64,000 nt of DNA from Streptomyces sp. MA5143a (GCF_900290235.1 NZ_OLMK01000077.1:61877-125876); one strand, 5' to 3'. Numbered from the stretch's first letter, positions 9,425-18,306 are shown. Numbers and translations are program-made. Notes: generated by a model not told the origin, from the letters alone.

Positions 9425-9487
9425 TCAACCCTCAGCCCCCACCCTCAGCTCCCGACCCTCACCCCTCAGCTCCCGACCCTCACCCTT
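9425..9487 (+). repeat. 21-bp direct repeats upstream of matB
   Basis: Two near-identical 21-bp units (9446-9466 and 9467-9487, starting CAGCTCCCGACCCTC) follow a degenerate third copy at 9425-9445. They lie 32 bases before the matB start codon. The rest of the 260-base gap after the PP2C gene shows only G-rich, then C-rich, low-complexity sequence. Confidence 0.5.
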
Positions 9488-9518
9488 CGCCTCCCGCAGC
9501 GACCAAGGAGTACGACGC

Positions 9519-11003
9519 GTGTCCCCCCTCTTCCCGGACCTGGCCCTGCCCGTCCCGCCCGACCGTCCCGCCCTCCGCTTCGGCGACCGTTCCCTCACCT
9601 ACGCCGGTCTGGCCGCCGCGGCGGGCGCCCTCGCGCCCCGCCTGCGGGACGCGGGCCGCGTGGCCGTGTGGGCAACGCCGACACTGGAGACGGCGGTCGG
9701 TGTCGTCGCCGCGCTGCTCGCCGGGGTCCCCGCCGTACCGCTCAACCCGAAGTCGGGCGACAGCGAGCTCGGCCACATCGTGAAGGACAGCGCCCCCACC
9801 CTGATCCTGACGGCGCCGGGCACCGAACTCCCGGCCGCGCTGGGCGACTTGGCACGCGTGGACGTCGTAGACGTCGAGGACGTCGAGGACGTCGACGCCG
9901 CCCCGGGCCGCGGAGCCCCGTACGCCGTCGAGGACGTCCCGGACACCGCCCCCGCCCTCGTCGTGTACACCTCCGGCACCACCGGGCCGCCCAAGGGCGC
10001 CGTGATCCCCCGCCGCGCCGTCGCGACCACCCTGGACGCCCTGGCGGACGCCTGGCAGTGGACCGGCGACGACGTCCTCGTCCACGCCCTGCCCCTGTTC
10101 CATGTGCACGGCCTGATCCTCGGCATCCTGGGCCCGCTGCGCCGCGGCGGCTCGGTGCGTCACCTGGGCCGGTTCGGCACCGAGGGCGTGGCCCGGGAGC
10201 TGAACGCGGGCGCGACCATGCTGTTCGGCGTGCCGACGATGTACCACCGCGTCGCCGAGGCCCTGCCCACCGACCCGGACCTCGCGAAGGCCCTGGCGCG
10301 GGCGCGGCTGCTCGTCTCCGGTTCGGCCGCGCTGCCCGTGCACGACCACGAACGGATCGCGGCGGCCACCGGACGCCGGGTGATCGAGCGGTACGGCATG
10401 ACGGAGACCCTCATGAACACCAGCGTCCGCGCCGACGGCGAACCCCGCGCCGGCACGGTCGGAGTCCCGCTGCCCGGCGTGGAGTTGCGGCTGGTGGAGG
10501 ACGACGGCACCCCGCTCACCGCGTACGACGGGGAGTCGGTCGGCGAGATCCAGGTGCGGGGCCCGAACCTCTTCACCGAGTACCTCAACCGCCCCGACGC
10601 GACCGCCGCCGCGTTCACCTCGGACGGCTGGTTCCGCACCGGCGACATGGCGGTCCGCGACCCCGACGGCTACGTCCGCATCGTCGGCCGCAAGGCCACC
10701 GACCTCATCAAGAGCGGTGGCTACAAGATCGGCGCGGGCGAGATCGAGAACGCGCTCCTCGAACACCCGGCGGTGAAGGAGGCCGCGGTCACCGGCGCGC
10801 CCGACCCCGACCTCGGCGAGCGCGTGGTCGCCTGGATCGTCCCCGCGGACCCCGGCGCCCGCCCCACCCCCGACGAGCTGGCCGCCCACGTGGCGGCGAG
10901 GCTGGCTCCCCACAAGCGGCCCCGGACCGTCCACTACCTCGGCTCCCTCCCCCGCAACGACATGGGGAAGATCATGAAGCGGGCGCTGAAGACGGATGAC
11001 TGA
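9519..11003 (+). CDS. matB: Malonyl-CoA synthetase
   Basis: Start fixed by AAGGAG (9505-9510), 8 bases before GTG. The 494-residue protein closely matches my memory of Streptomyces MatB: PALRFGDRSLTYAGLAAAAG, VPLNPKSGDSELGHI, the ATP-binding loop VVYTSGTTGPPKGA, ERYGMTETLMNTSVRADG, and the catalytic lysine region NDMGKIMKRAL. MatB activates malonate or methylmalonate with ATP and CoA and so supplies polyketide extender units. The gene overlaps the carboxyltransferase gene by 8 bases. The stretch VDVVDVEDVEDVDAA (about residue 115) is an acidic low-complexity insert. Confidence 0.92.
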   Translation: MSPLFPDLALPVPPDRPALRFGDRSLTYAGLAAAAGALAPRLRDAGRVAVWATPTLETAVGVVAALLAGVPAVPLNPKSGDSELGHIVKDSAPTLILTAPGTELPAALGDLARVDVVDVEDVEDVDAAPGRGAPYAVEDVPDTAPALVVYTSGTTGPPKGAVIPRRAVATTLDALADAWQWTGDDVLVHALPLFHVHGLILGILGPLRRGGSVRHLGRFGTEGVARELNAGATMLFGVPTMYHRVAEALPTDPDLAKALARARLLVSGSAALPVHDHERIAAATGRRVIERYGMTETLMNTSVRADGEPRAGTVGVPLPGVELRLVEDDGTPLTAYDGESVGEIQVRGPNLFTEYLNRPDATAAAFTSDGWFRTGDMAVRDPDGYVRIVGRKATDLIKSGGYKIGAGEIENALLEHPAVKEAAVTGAPDPDLGERVVAWIVPADPGARPTPDELAAHVAARLAPHKRPRTVHYLGSLPRNDMGKIMKRALKTDD

Positions 11004-12558
11004 CCGCCGTTTCTCGGCCCGCGAGGCCATCGCGTTCCTCACCGACGACTTCACCCGTCTCCCCGCCCCGCCGGAGGAGTACGCCCCCGACGGCCCCCTC
11101 GCCTGGCAGGGCTACGACACGGCCCGCGCCCGCGCCGCCGAACGCACCGGGGAGGAGGAGTCGGTGGTGTGCGGCGTGGCCACGATCGGCACGCCGCCAC
11201 CCCCGTCCCCTCCCGCGCAGGCCACCGCCTCCGCCCATGCCGCCGTCTCCACCCCTGCCTCCGCACCCGACCCTCTCCCTGCGCCCGCAGCCGCACCCCC
11301 ACCCGCACCCGCACCCGCACCGGCCGCAGTCCCCGCCGAGCCCGCCGGCCCGGCGGGGGCGGTCCGTGCCGTCCTCATCGCCTTCGAGTTCGGCTTTCTC
11401 GGCGGTTCCCTCGGCGAACGCACCGGCGACCGGCTGGAGTCGGCGTACCGGTACGCGCGGGAGCACCGTCTGCCGGTCGTGTCGCTGGTGGCGACCGGCG
11501 GCAGCCGGATGCAGGAGGGCATGCGCGCGCTGACCCAACTCCAGCGGGTGGCCCGCCAGTCGGCCCTCACCCGTGCGGCGGGCCTCCCCCAGATCGCCGT
11601 ACTCCGCGACCCCACGACGGGCGGCGGCTGGGCCACCCTGGGCGCCGGCGCCGATGTCGTCCTCGCGCTCCCCGCCGCCCAGGTCGGCTTCGCCGGCTCG
11701 CGGGTCCGCCCGCCGGACGCCGACCCCGCCGCCTACACGGCCGAGGCGCAGCGGGATGCGGGCGCGGTGGACGCGATCGTGGCCGCCGAGCACCTCCGCG
11801 AGACCCTGACCCGCTGGCTCCGCCTCCTGACCGCCCCTTCGACGACCCCGGCCCCGCCCCCGCCCCACCTGCCGACGCCGCCCCCGGCCACCACGCCGGC
11901 CACGGGCGCCCCGCCCCCGAGCGCCCCGCGTCCCCTCCCCGCCACCGGCTGGGAAGCCGTGGAGCGGGCCCGCTCCCCGCGCCGCCCGCGCGCCGACGCC
12001 TACCTGGACGCCTACTTCACGCACCGCACGGCCATCAGCGGCGACCGGGCGGGCGGCACCGACCCCGGCATGCTGTGCGGCTTCGGCGAGCACGAGGGCC
12101 GGACGATCGCCTACGCGGCCCAGTGCGGCACCGCCACCCGCCCGGCGGGCTACCGCACCGCCGCCCGACTGATCCGCCTGGCCGACCGGCTCGGCATCCC
12201 CGTACTGACCCTGGTGGACACCCCCGGCGCGGCGAACGACGCCGAGGCGGAACGCCAGGGCACCGGCGCCGCCATCGCCGACCTGTTCACGGCCGTCGCC
12301 ACCGCCCGTACCCCCGTCACCACCCTCGTCATCGGTGAGGGCGGCTCGGGCGGCGCCCTCGCCCTCGCGGCCCCCGGCAACACCTGGGCCACCCCCGACA
12401 GCTACTTCTCGGTGATCGCCCCCGAACCGGCCGCAGCGATCCTCAAACGCCCGGAGAGCCAGGTCAGGGCCACGGCCGACGAACTCCGCATCCGTCCACA
12501 GGACTTGGTGGACCTGGGGGTGATCCGGGGCATCACGAGCCCGGTGGCCGGAGGGTGA
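10996..12558 (+). CDS. Acyl-CoA carboxyltransferase-like protein, fused beta/alpha halves
   Basis: The 520-residue product has two crotonase-like halves. The first (about 115-260) resembles the AccD side and lacks a zinc finger; the second (about 320-520) has AccA hallmarks (LTLVDTPGAANDAEAERQG, VIGEGGSGGALALAAPGN). Two Pro/Ala linkers (about 57-112 and 275-315) separate the parts. It probably belongs to acetyl/propionyl-CoA carboxylase chemistry that makes malonyl-CoA, which fits its coupling to matB. No biotin carrier or biotin carboxylase gene is adjacent. Confidence 0.8.
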   Translation: MTDRRFSAREAIAFLTDDFTRLPAPPEEYAPDGPLAWQGYDTARARAAERTGEEESVVCGVATIGTPPPPSPPAQATASAHAAVSTPASAPDPLPAPAAAPPPAPAPAPAAVPAEPAGPAGAVRAVLIAFEFGFLGGSLGERTGDRLESAYRYAREHRLPVVSLVATGGSRMQEGMRALTQLQRVARQSALTRAAGLPQIAVLRDPTTGGGWATLGAGADVVLALPAAQVGFAGSRVRPPDADPAAYTAEAQRDAGAVDAIVAAEHLRETLTRWLRLLTAPSTTPAPPPPHLPTPPPATTPATGAPPPSAPRPLPATGWEAVERARSPRRPRADAYLDAYFTHRTAISGDRAGGTDPGMLCGFGEHEGRTIAYAAQCGTATRPAGYRTAARLIRLADRLGIPVLTLVDTPGAANDAEAERQGTGAAIADLFTAVATARTPVTTLVIGEGGSGGALALAAPGNTWATPDSYFSVIAPEPAAAILKRPESQVRATADELRIRPQDLVDLGVIRGITSPVAGG

Positions 12559-12762
12559 CCCGCGGGCGAGTGGCCTCGTGACCGGAGGGCGACGGGCGGG
12601 CGACCGAGGTGACCGGGTGTCACAGAAACCACCCGTCCAGCCGCACCCCACCCGGCCCAGCCCAGCGGGCACCCGGCCCCCCGCCCGCGCACGATGCAAG
12701 GGAACCAGGGAACCGCCACCCGGCGGCCCGCACGGCCCGTGCTCTCGGGAGGATCCGCCGCC

Positions 12763-13809
12763 ATGACGACCATGACCGCCAGTCTGGAGCAGCTGCGCCG
12801 CTGCCATTTCGCCGTCGACCTGGGTGCGGCACGGACCCGTGTCTATGTGAAGGGCGCCGGGCTGGTGGTGGACCAGCCGAGCGTGGCCGCCGTGAACACG
12901 AGGACGGGCGCGCTGATCGCCGTCGGCGAGTTCGCGGAGAAGATGACGGGCCGTACGCCCGACTACATCCGCGTCGCCCGGCCCGTCTCCGGTGGCACGG
13001 TGGTGGACATCGACATGGCCCAGCGGATGCTGCGCCAGCTCCTCGGCGACAAGGTCCGCCGCACCCTGCGCCGCAAGCCCGTGCTCCGGGCGGCGGCCTG
13101 CACCCCGCACGACGCGGACCCCCTCGCCCAGCGCGCCACGATCGAGACGCTGGTGGGTCTGGGGGCGCGCCGGGTGGAACTGGTGGACACGCTGATCGCG
13201 GCCGCGGTCGGCTGCGGTCTGCCCGTGGAGCAGCCCGAGGCGACCATGATCATGGTGTGCGGCGCCGCGGCCACCCAGCTCGCCGTGCTCTCCCTGGGCT
13301 CGGTGGTCAACGCCGTGCGCATCCCGGTGGGCGGCGAGGCCATCGACCACGCGATCGTGCAACACCTGCGGCTGCGGCACGAGCTGACCCTGCCCAGCCA
13401 GTCGGTACGGCCGCTCCAGCTGGCCCTGTCCGGCAACGGCCTCACCCCGCACGGTCCCGCCTCCACGGAGATCCACGGCCTGGACGTGGCGACGGGCCTC
13501 GCCCGTTCCGTGCAGGTCGACACGGCGGCCGTGCGCGACGCCATCCAGACGCCGCTGACGGCGGTCGTCGACGGCATCGGCAAGGTCCTGCGCGACTGCC
13601 CGCCCGATCTGGTGGCCGATCTCGCCGACCGCGGCATCATGATGGTCGGCGGCAGCGCCCTGCTCCCCGGCTTCGACCAGATGCTCCGACACGCGACGGG
13701 CATGCCGGTGGCGATCGCCGAGCGACCGGACGTCTGCGCGGCCCTCGGAGTCGGCGCGATGCTGGAGGGCCGCCTCGAACCCATCTCCCTGGACCCGGTG
13801 GGCGACTGA
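12763..13809 (+). CDS. mbl: MreB-like actin homologue
   Basis: The 348-residue protein begins FAVDLGAARTRVYVKGAGLV, the phosphate-1 loop of MreB-type actins, and has the second phosphate loop MIMVCGAAATQLAVLSLG and the adenosine loop GIMMVGGSALLPGFDQML. In place of the usual DxG, loop 2 reads CGAAAT, which suggests weaker or altered ATP handling. Streptomyces carry MreB and a divergent Mbl that acts in spore-wall assembly; the divergence points to Mbl. GGGAGGA lies upstream of the ATG. Confidence 0.75.
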   Translation: MTTMTASLEQLRRCHFAVDLGAARTRVYVKGAGLVVDQPSVAAVNTRTGALIAVGEFAEKMTGRTPDYIRVARPVSGGTVVDIDMAQRMLRQLLGDKVRRTLRRKPVLRAAACTPHDADPLAQRATIETLVGLGARRVELVDTLIAAAVGCGLPVEQPEATMIMVCGAAATQLAVLSLGSVVNAVRIPVGGEAIDHAIVQHLRLRHELTLPSQSVRPLQLALSGNGLTPHGPASTEIHGLDVATGLARSVQVDTAAVRDAIQTPLTAVVDGIGKVLRDCPPDLVADLADRGIMMVGGSALLPGFDQMLRHATGMPVAIAERPDVCAALGVGAMLEGRLEPISLDPVGD

Positions 13810-14160
13810 CCCTCAGCAGCGGCACACGGGCCGCCCCGGCCCGCTTCCCAGCCCGGCCCCGGCCTCAGCACCCCGCCCCGGCCGTCCGCCGGACGGCCAC
13901 GCGGCGGACGGCCGCCCCTCGCCGTCCGTCGTTCGCCCGCCGCCCCCCGCCGTCCGTCGTTCGCCCGCCGCCCCCGCTCGCACCGGCGGCGGCGGCATTC
14001 GAGGCATGCGGGGGCGGTCGGCGGCGGGCCGGTCGCCCGCCCGTCGCCCCCGTGAGCCCATGACGCCCCACCGAACGCCCGTACGTGTCGTTCTCGCTGA
14101 AGTCCCGCGCGGCTAGGGTGGGTTGGACGACCGCGGTCGGCCACGGAGGTGAGCGCACGG
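13810..14160. other. Intergenic region with hairpin and direct repeats
   Basis: This 351-base gap holds no convincing gene. It has an 8-bp hairpin (GGCCGTCC, 13880-13898) that may end mbl transcription, the 28-bp direct repeat listed separately, and the SLOG gene promoter region, where GGCTAGGGT near 14111 could serve as a -10. The translated frames here are Arg/Pro/Ala-rich noise. Confidence 0.5.
13921..13975. repeat. 28-bp tandem direct repeat
   Basis: Two head-to-tail copies, 13921-13948 and 13949-13975, start GCCGTCCGTCGTTCGCCCGC and differ only in the length of the last C run. They are intergenic, between mbl and the SLOG gene. No function is evident. Confidence 0.75.
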
Positions 14161-14649
14161 ATGCCAGGGCCCGTGACCCGGATCGGCATCACCGGACATC
14201 GGCAGATCCCGGAGGCCGCCCTGTCCACCGTACGGTCCGGCATCCGGTCGGAGCTGCGCAACCGTCCGACGGCCCGGGCCCTCAGCAGCCTCGCCGCCGG
14301 AGCCGACCAGTTGTTCGCGGAGATCGCCCTGGACTGCGGTGTCCCGCTGACCGCCGTGATCCCCGGCATGGACTACGAGACGCACCTGGGCGGCGACGAG
14401 GTACGGGCGGAGTACCGCCGGCTCCTCAAATGCTGCGCGGACCGCGTGGAGCTGCCGTACGAACACACGCACGACGAGGCGTACTACGCGGCGGGCCGCT
14501 ACATCGTCGACCACGCGGACCGCATGGTCGCCGTCTGGGACGGCGCCCCGGCGCGCGGCCTGGGCGGCACGGCCGACATCGTCGCGTACGCGCGGCGGAC
14601 GGGCGTCCCGGTGACGGTGCTGTGGAGCCCCGGAGTACGCCGAGCCTGA
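14161..14649 (+). CDS. SLOG-family nucleotide-binding protein
   Basis: GGAGGTGA 8 bases before the ATG fixes this start. The 162-residue protein opens VTRIGITGHRQIPEAAL, then shows ALSSLAAGADQLFAEIAL and DRMVAVWDGAPARGLGGTAD, a Rossmann-like layout of the SLOG superfamily (SMF/DprA-LOG). Members bind nucleotides or NAD-derived ligands. The gene faces a two-TM SLATT-like gene 48 bases away. SLOG sensors and SLATT effectors are a predicted pair in nucleotide-based conflict systems, so a signalling role is likely, but this is inference. Confidence 0.7.
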   Translation: MPGPVTRIGITGHRQIPEAALSTVRSGIRSELRNRPTARALSSLAAGADQLFAEIALDCGVPLTAVIPGMDYETHLGGDEVRAEYRRLLKCCADRVELPYEHTHDEAYYAAGRYIVDHADRMVAVWDGAPARGLGGTADIVAYARRTGVPVTVLWSPGVRRA

Positions 14650-14697
14650 CGCGTCGACAGCGGCGCCGGGCCCTCGCAGAAGCCGACCCGCGCGCCC

Positions 14698-15612
14698 TCA
14701 GGACCCGAACCGCACGAGCCAGTCCGTGTGCTGGGGGGAGACCAGGCGCTCGGCCTCGGCGACGGCGTCGGCCCAGCCGTCCTCGGTGACCGTGGTGCCC
14801 ATGGCGACGCGATGGGTGTCGAGGTCCTGTTCGACGAGTTTGTGGGCGTAGGTGAGCGGGCGGTGCCGGCGGACCTCCTGCCAGGCCACACCGGCCGCGG
14901 CGGCGGCGCTGAGCACGCCGGTCGGGTCCCAGCGGCTGCCGATCGCGCCGAGGGCGCGCAGCACGGCGGTGATCAGGGCCAGCCCGGTCAGTGTGGTCGT
15001 GACGCCGGACCAGCGCACGGAGGCCTGGTGGGCCTGCCCGGCCTTGCCCCCGTACCAGGCCAGTTGCTCCAGCACCCGGTCCCGGAGGTAGATGTCCCGC
15101 CGCGCGGCGAACCGCTTGGCGCGCACCGCCCGCATCCGGGGGGTGATCTGCCCGAGCCCGAGCTCGGCGGAGCTCTCCCGAGGGTCGTCCCACCCCACCT
15201 TCCGCAGCTCGCTCAGCCGCTCCTCCAGCCGTTCGGCGAAGAGGGCCTCGGGGTTGACGTGCCGTGAGTGGAAGGGACCGCCGTGCACCATGTACTGCCA
15301 GGCCAGCGACTTGATCACCTCGGCGGCGGCGCGATGCGCCTGCCAGTGCACCCGGGCCCGGCGCCGGGAGGCGTGGATCCCGATGGCGATGGTCGCGGCG
15401 TACAGCACGGCCGCGACGGCGGACGGTATCCGACTCCCCACCCGCTCCGCGAGCGAGGCGGTCCCGGTGGCGAGCAGCAGCGTGAACAACTGCCTCCGCA
15501 CGATCCGGAACGACTCCCCCTGATGGACCAGCGCGAGCTGATCGCACACGTGGAACAACGGGGGTAAATCACGATCACTCACCGTGGTGCTCGGGCCGGG
15601 CGTGGCAGCCAT
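14698..15612 (-). CDS. Two-TM SLATT/DUF4231-like protein
   Basis: Start at ATG 15612 with GAGG 7 bases upstream; a GTG at 15627 would add five residues. The 304-residue protein has a short N-terminal part, two close membrane segments near residues 45-80 (LFTLLLATGTASLAERVG, IPSAVAAVLYAATIAIGI), a long charged helical part, and a second hydrophobic pair near residues 205-250. This matches SLATT/DUF4231-type proteins, predicted pore-forming effectors paired with SLOG sensors. It is convergent with the SLOG gene and divergent from fxsA. Confidence 0.65.
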   Translation of the reverse strand: MAATPGPSTTVSDRDLPPLFHVCDQLALVHQGESFRIVRRQLFTLLLATGTASLAERVGSRIPSAVAAVLYAATIAIGIHASRRRARVHWQAHRAAAEVIKSLAWQYMVHGGPFHSRHVNPEALFAERLEERLSELRKVGWDDPRESSAELGLGQITPRMRAVRAKRFAARRDIYLRDRVLEQLAWYGGKAGQAHQASVRWSGVTTTLTGLALITAVLRALGAIGSRWDPTGVLSAAAAAGVAWQEVRRHRPLTYAHKLVEQDLDTHRVAMGTTVTEDGWADAVAEAERLVSPQHTDWLVRFGS

Positions 15613-15731
15613 AGAAGGACCTCGCACAGATGTCTGGAGACAAACGGGCAGATCATGCTCTCGTCAATCTGCAAACTCCACCAGAGCGCCCCGCATCCGC
15701 ACATACGCCCAAGGCACCCTTTACCTCGGGA

Positions 15732-15762
15732 GGCGTGCATGGTATAGGGCGTGCATGATAGA
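15732..15762 (+). promoter_or_regulatory. Direct repeat in the fxsA/SLATT divergent promoter region
   Basis: Two copies of GGCGTGCATGRTA (15732-15746 and 15748-15762) lie 16 bp apart ahead of fxsA. The first includes TATA-like sequence. They could be a regulator site or promoter element. No regulator can be named. Confidence 0.35.
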
Positions 15763-15873
15763 AACGTCACCCACAGTGTCGTCCTAACCTCAATGACCAG
15801 GCCCTCGCCACGGGATCTCGTCGGCCAGGGACCGATGACAGCACGTTGGTCCCCTGATCCAGACGGGAAAGAC

Positions 15874-16047
15874 ATGAACCCTTCGCTCACGACGTCGAAG
15901 CACCGGCCGGACGCGGCTCGACCGGCCACCAGGCGAACGCCCTCCCTCCAGGCGATCGACTCGCGCGCCCTGCACGCCCAGCGGTCCACCGATCGGCTGA
16001 TCGACCCTCGCGAGACGCAGCGCCCGGGGTTCAACTCGGCCGTCTGA
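15874..16047 (+). CDS. fxsA: FxSxx-COOH small peptide, cyclophane precursor candidate
   Basis: The protein ends ETQRPGFNSAV-stop, matching the F-x-S-x-x-COOH rule that names the family. The 57-residue version from ATG 15874 is Lys/Arg-rich and has no membrane segment. In-frame starts at 15835, 15793 and 15751 would lengthen it to 70, 84 or 98 residues, and no ribosome site clearly decides between them. It lies directly before the radical SAM gene. Fxs enzymes belong to the cyclophane-forming group that joins an aromatic ring to a residue two positions on, so Phe and Ser of the FNS tail are the likely link. Confidence 0.7.
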   Translation: MNPSLTTSKHRPDAARPATRRTPSLQAIDSRALHAQRSTDRLIDPRETQRPGFNSAV

Positions 16048-16064
16048 GCCCAGCCCCTCACCGA

Positions 16065-16101
16065 CCCCAACCTCCTTGATCAACAAGGAGGTTGGGGTTT
16101 T
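16065..16101 (+). terminator. Terminator-like hairpin that masks the fxsB ribosome site
   Basis: A perfect 14-bp stem (16065-16078, CCCCAACCTCCTTG, against 16084-16097) with a 5-nt loop is followed by TTTT (16098-16101). The 3' arm includes AAGGAGG (16085-16091), which is the ribosome site for the GTG at 16102. It can act as an intrinsic terminator after fxsA and, in read-through RNA, can hide the fxsB translation start. Confidence 0.8.
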
Positions 16102-18306
16102 GTGTATCGGCTCGGACGGAGCGAGGCCGGTACAGTTCCAGAAGTGACGGACTCTCACGGCCGGCAGACGATCCAACAGCTGGTCCTCAAGGTGCACAGC
16201 CGATGCGATCTGGCGTGCGACCACTGTTATGTGTATGAGCACGCCGACCAGAGCTGGCGTGGGCGGCCGATCGTGATCGCCGAGCACGTCGTCGGCCAGG
16301 TCGCCCGCCGGCTGGCCGAGTACGTGACCGACACGTCCCCGGAGTCGGTCACGGTCATTCTGCACGGAGGCGAACCGCTGCTCGCCGGCCCGGCCCGACT
16401 GCGTGACATCTGCGCGGAACTCACCGGCGCGCTGACCCCGCTCACCGAGCTCGACCTGCGCATTCACACGAACGGCGTACAGTTGGGCAGGCCGCATCTG
16501 GAGGTCTTCCGGGAGTTCGGCGTGAAGATCGGAATCTCCCTGGACGGCGACCGGGTCTCCAACGACCGCCACAGACTCGACCGGCGGGGCCGCAGCAGCT
16601 ACGACCGGGTCCTGCGCGCGATCGACCTGCTGGGTCTCCCGGAGTACCGGCATCTGTACCAGGGCCTGCTGTGCACGGTGGACGTGGCGAACGACCCGAT
16701 CGCGGTGCATGACGCACTGACCGCGCTGGAGCCGCCCCGGATCGACTACCTGCTCCCTCACTCCACCTGGGCCGCCCCGCCGCCCGGCCACGGCGCCGGG
16801 ACGCCCTACGCCGACTGGCTGCTCAAGGTCTTCGACCGCTGGGAGGAGCAGGGGCGCCCCATGCCGGTCAGGACCTTCGACTCGGTGCTCAGCACGCTCC
16901 GAGGCGGCCCCAGCCTCACCGAGGCCCTGGGGCTGGCGCCGTCCGACCTCGCGGTCGTCGAGACCGACGGCTCGTTCGAGCAGGCCGACTCCCTGAAGAC
17001 GGCGTACGACGGCGCCCCGGCCACCGGCTATGACGTCTTCCGGCACAGTTTCGCGGAGTTCGCGGACCATCCCGGCGTCCGCGCCCGGCAACAGGGCGAG
17101 GAGGGCCTGAGCGAGACGTGCCGCGCCTGTCCGGTCGTGGAGTCCTGCGGTGGCGGGCTCTACGCCCACCGGTACAGCGACGAACGCGGGTTCGACAACC
17201 CCTCCGTCTTCTGCACCGATCTCCGGGCACTCATCGTGGGCGTCGCCGAGCGGGTCACCGAACGCGCCCTGGTCCCGTCCGTCACCGGAGTCGAGGAACT
17301 CCGGCTGGCGCAGACCGAGCTGACCCGACTGCTCGTCGCCGGTGCGCACGAGCACCTCGCCGGCCACCCCGACTGGGACACCGCCTGGGAGCTGCTGCTG
17401 GGGCTGGACACCGGTGAGACGAGCGGAGTGGCGCTCGACGCGGTCCTCTCCCACCCCTATCTCCGGCCCTCCCTGCTCAGGGCCGACGCGCGGAGCCGGT
17501 TGCCCCGGCTCATGGCCACGGCCGTCGCCGCCTCGGTGCGAGCGGGCGTGGAGACGACCCTCGACTGGGACGAGCCGGACACCGAGGTGCACCTCCCGAC
17601 ACTGGGGACCGTGCGGTTGCCACAACCGGGCCGCGTGCGGTTCACGGTCTCCGAAGGTGACTTCCGGTGGCGCACCCCCGAGCACGGCGGCTCCCGGTCG
17701 TCGGCACGGTGGCGGCCGCTGGAGAGGCTGCGCCCCGCCGACGGTCCGACCCTGCTGATCGACGACGCCGACCCGTACCGGAACCGCTACCCCACACCGG
17801 TCGCCTCCCCGCTGAGCCCCAGCGATCTCGCGCTCTTCGGCAAGCGGCTGCGGACCGCCCACGACCTGCTGGACGAGCGCCACCCCGGTCTGCGCGACGA
17901 CCCCCGCGTTCTCCTCGCGACCACCATCACCCCCCTCCGGGCGGGCTCCGGGCTGGAGCTCAGCACGTCCGCGCCCGACGCGCTGGGCCTGGCCGTCGAC
18001 TTCGAACCCGAGGAGTTCGTCCGCGAACTGCCCCTGCTGGCACGGCGGGCGCGTCTCGCCGCCCTGCGCCAGGTGGCGGACCTGCATGTACCCGGAACGG
18101 GTGCCGGGCGCCTCCTCGACGAGGCGAGCGCCTGCCTCGGCAGGGCGGCGGCCCTGGCACCGGACCGGTTCGCCACCGAAGAGGAACTGCGAAGGGCCCG
18201 GCACGCACTCGACCGCCTGGCCATGCTCCCGGCAGACGAACTCACGGAGAATGGGACGTACCTGGTCCAGGAACTACAAGAGGAATGGGTAGCGCTCCAT
18301 GGCTGA
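16102..18306 (+). CDS. fxsB: FxsB radical SAM peptide maturase with a degenerate HEXXH-type domain
   Basis: The N-terminal half is a radical SAM enzyme with the CxxxCxxC cluster site in HSRCDLACDHCYVYEHADQS, HGGEPLL, and a SPASM Cys set (CRACPVVESCGGGLYAHRY then FCTDL). The C-terminal half (about 385-734) matches the HEXXH domain often fused to FxsB (LLIDDADPYRNRY, SPSDLALFGKRLR), but where HExxH is expected the chain reads FVRELPLLARRARLAAL, so the metal site is gone. Start 16102 has AAGGAGG 10 bases upstream; GTG 16144 is possible. It should crosslink FxsA. It overlaps the AAC(3) gene. Confidence 0.85.
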   Translation: MYRLGRSEAGTVPEVTDSHGRQTIQQLVLKVHSRCDLACDHCYVYEHADQSWRGRPIVIAEHVVGQVARRLAEYVTDTSPESVTVILHGGEPLLAGPARLRDICAELTGALTPLTELDLRIHTNGVQLGRPHLEVFREFGVKIGISLDGDRVSNDRHRLDRRGRSSYDRVLRAIDLLGLPEYRHLYQGLLCTVDVANDPIAVHDALTALEPPRIDYLLPHSTWAAPPPGHGAGTPYADWLLKVFDRWEEQGRPMPVRTFDSVLSTLRGGPSLTEALGLAPSDLAVVETDGSFEQADSLKTAYDGAPATGYDVFRHSFAEFADHPGVRARQQGEEGLSETCRACPVVESCGGGLYAHRYSDERGFDNPSVFCTDLRALIVGVAERVTERALVPSVTGVEELRLAQTELTRLLVAGAHEHLAGHPDWDTAWELLLGLDTGETSGVALDAVLSHPYLRPSLLRADARSRLPRLMATAVAASVRAGVETTLDWDEPDTEVHLPTLGTVRLPQPGRVRFTVSEGDFRWRTPEHGGSRSSARWRPLERLRPADGPTLLIDDADPYRNRYPTPVASPLSPSDLALFGKRLRTAHDLLDERHPGLRDDPRVLLATTITPLRAGSGLELSTSAPDALGLAVDFEPEEFVRELPLLARRARLAALRQVADLHVPGTGAGRLLDEASACLGRAAALAPDRFATEEELRRARHALDRLAMLPADELTENGTYLVQELQEEWVALHG

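Noticed and set aside
10972..13692. A 906-codon minus-strand frame opposite matB, the carboxyltransferase and mbl
   Set aside because: Long antisense frames are expected in high-GC DNA. It has no recognisable domain and spans three well-supported genes.
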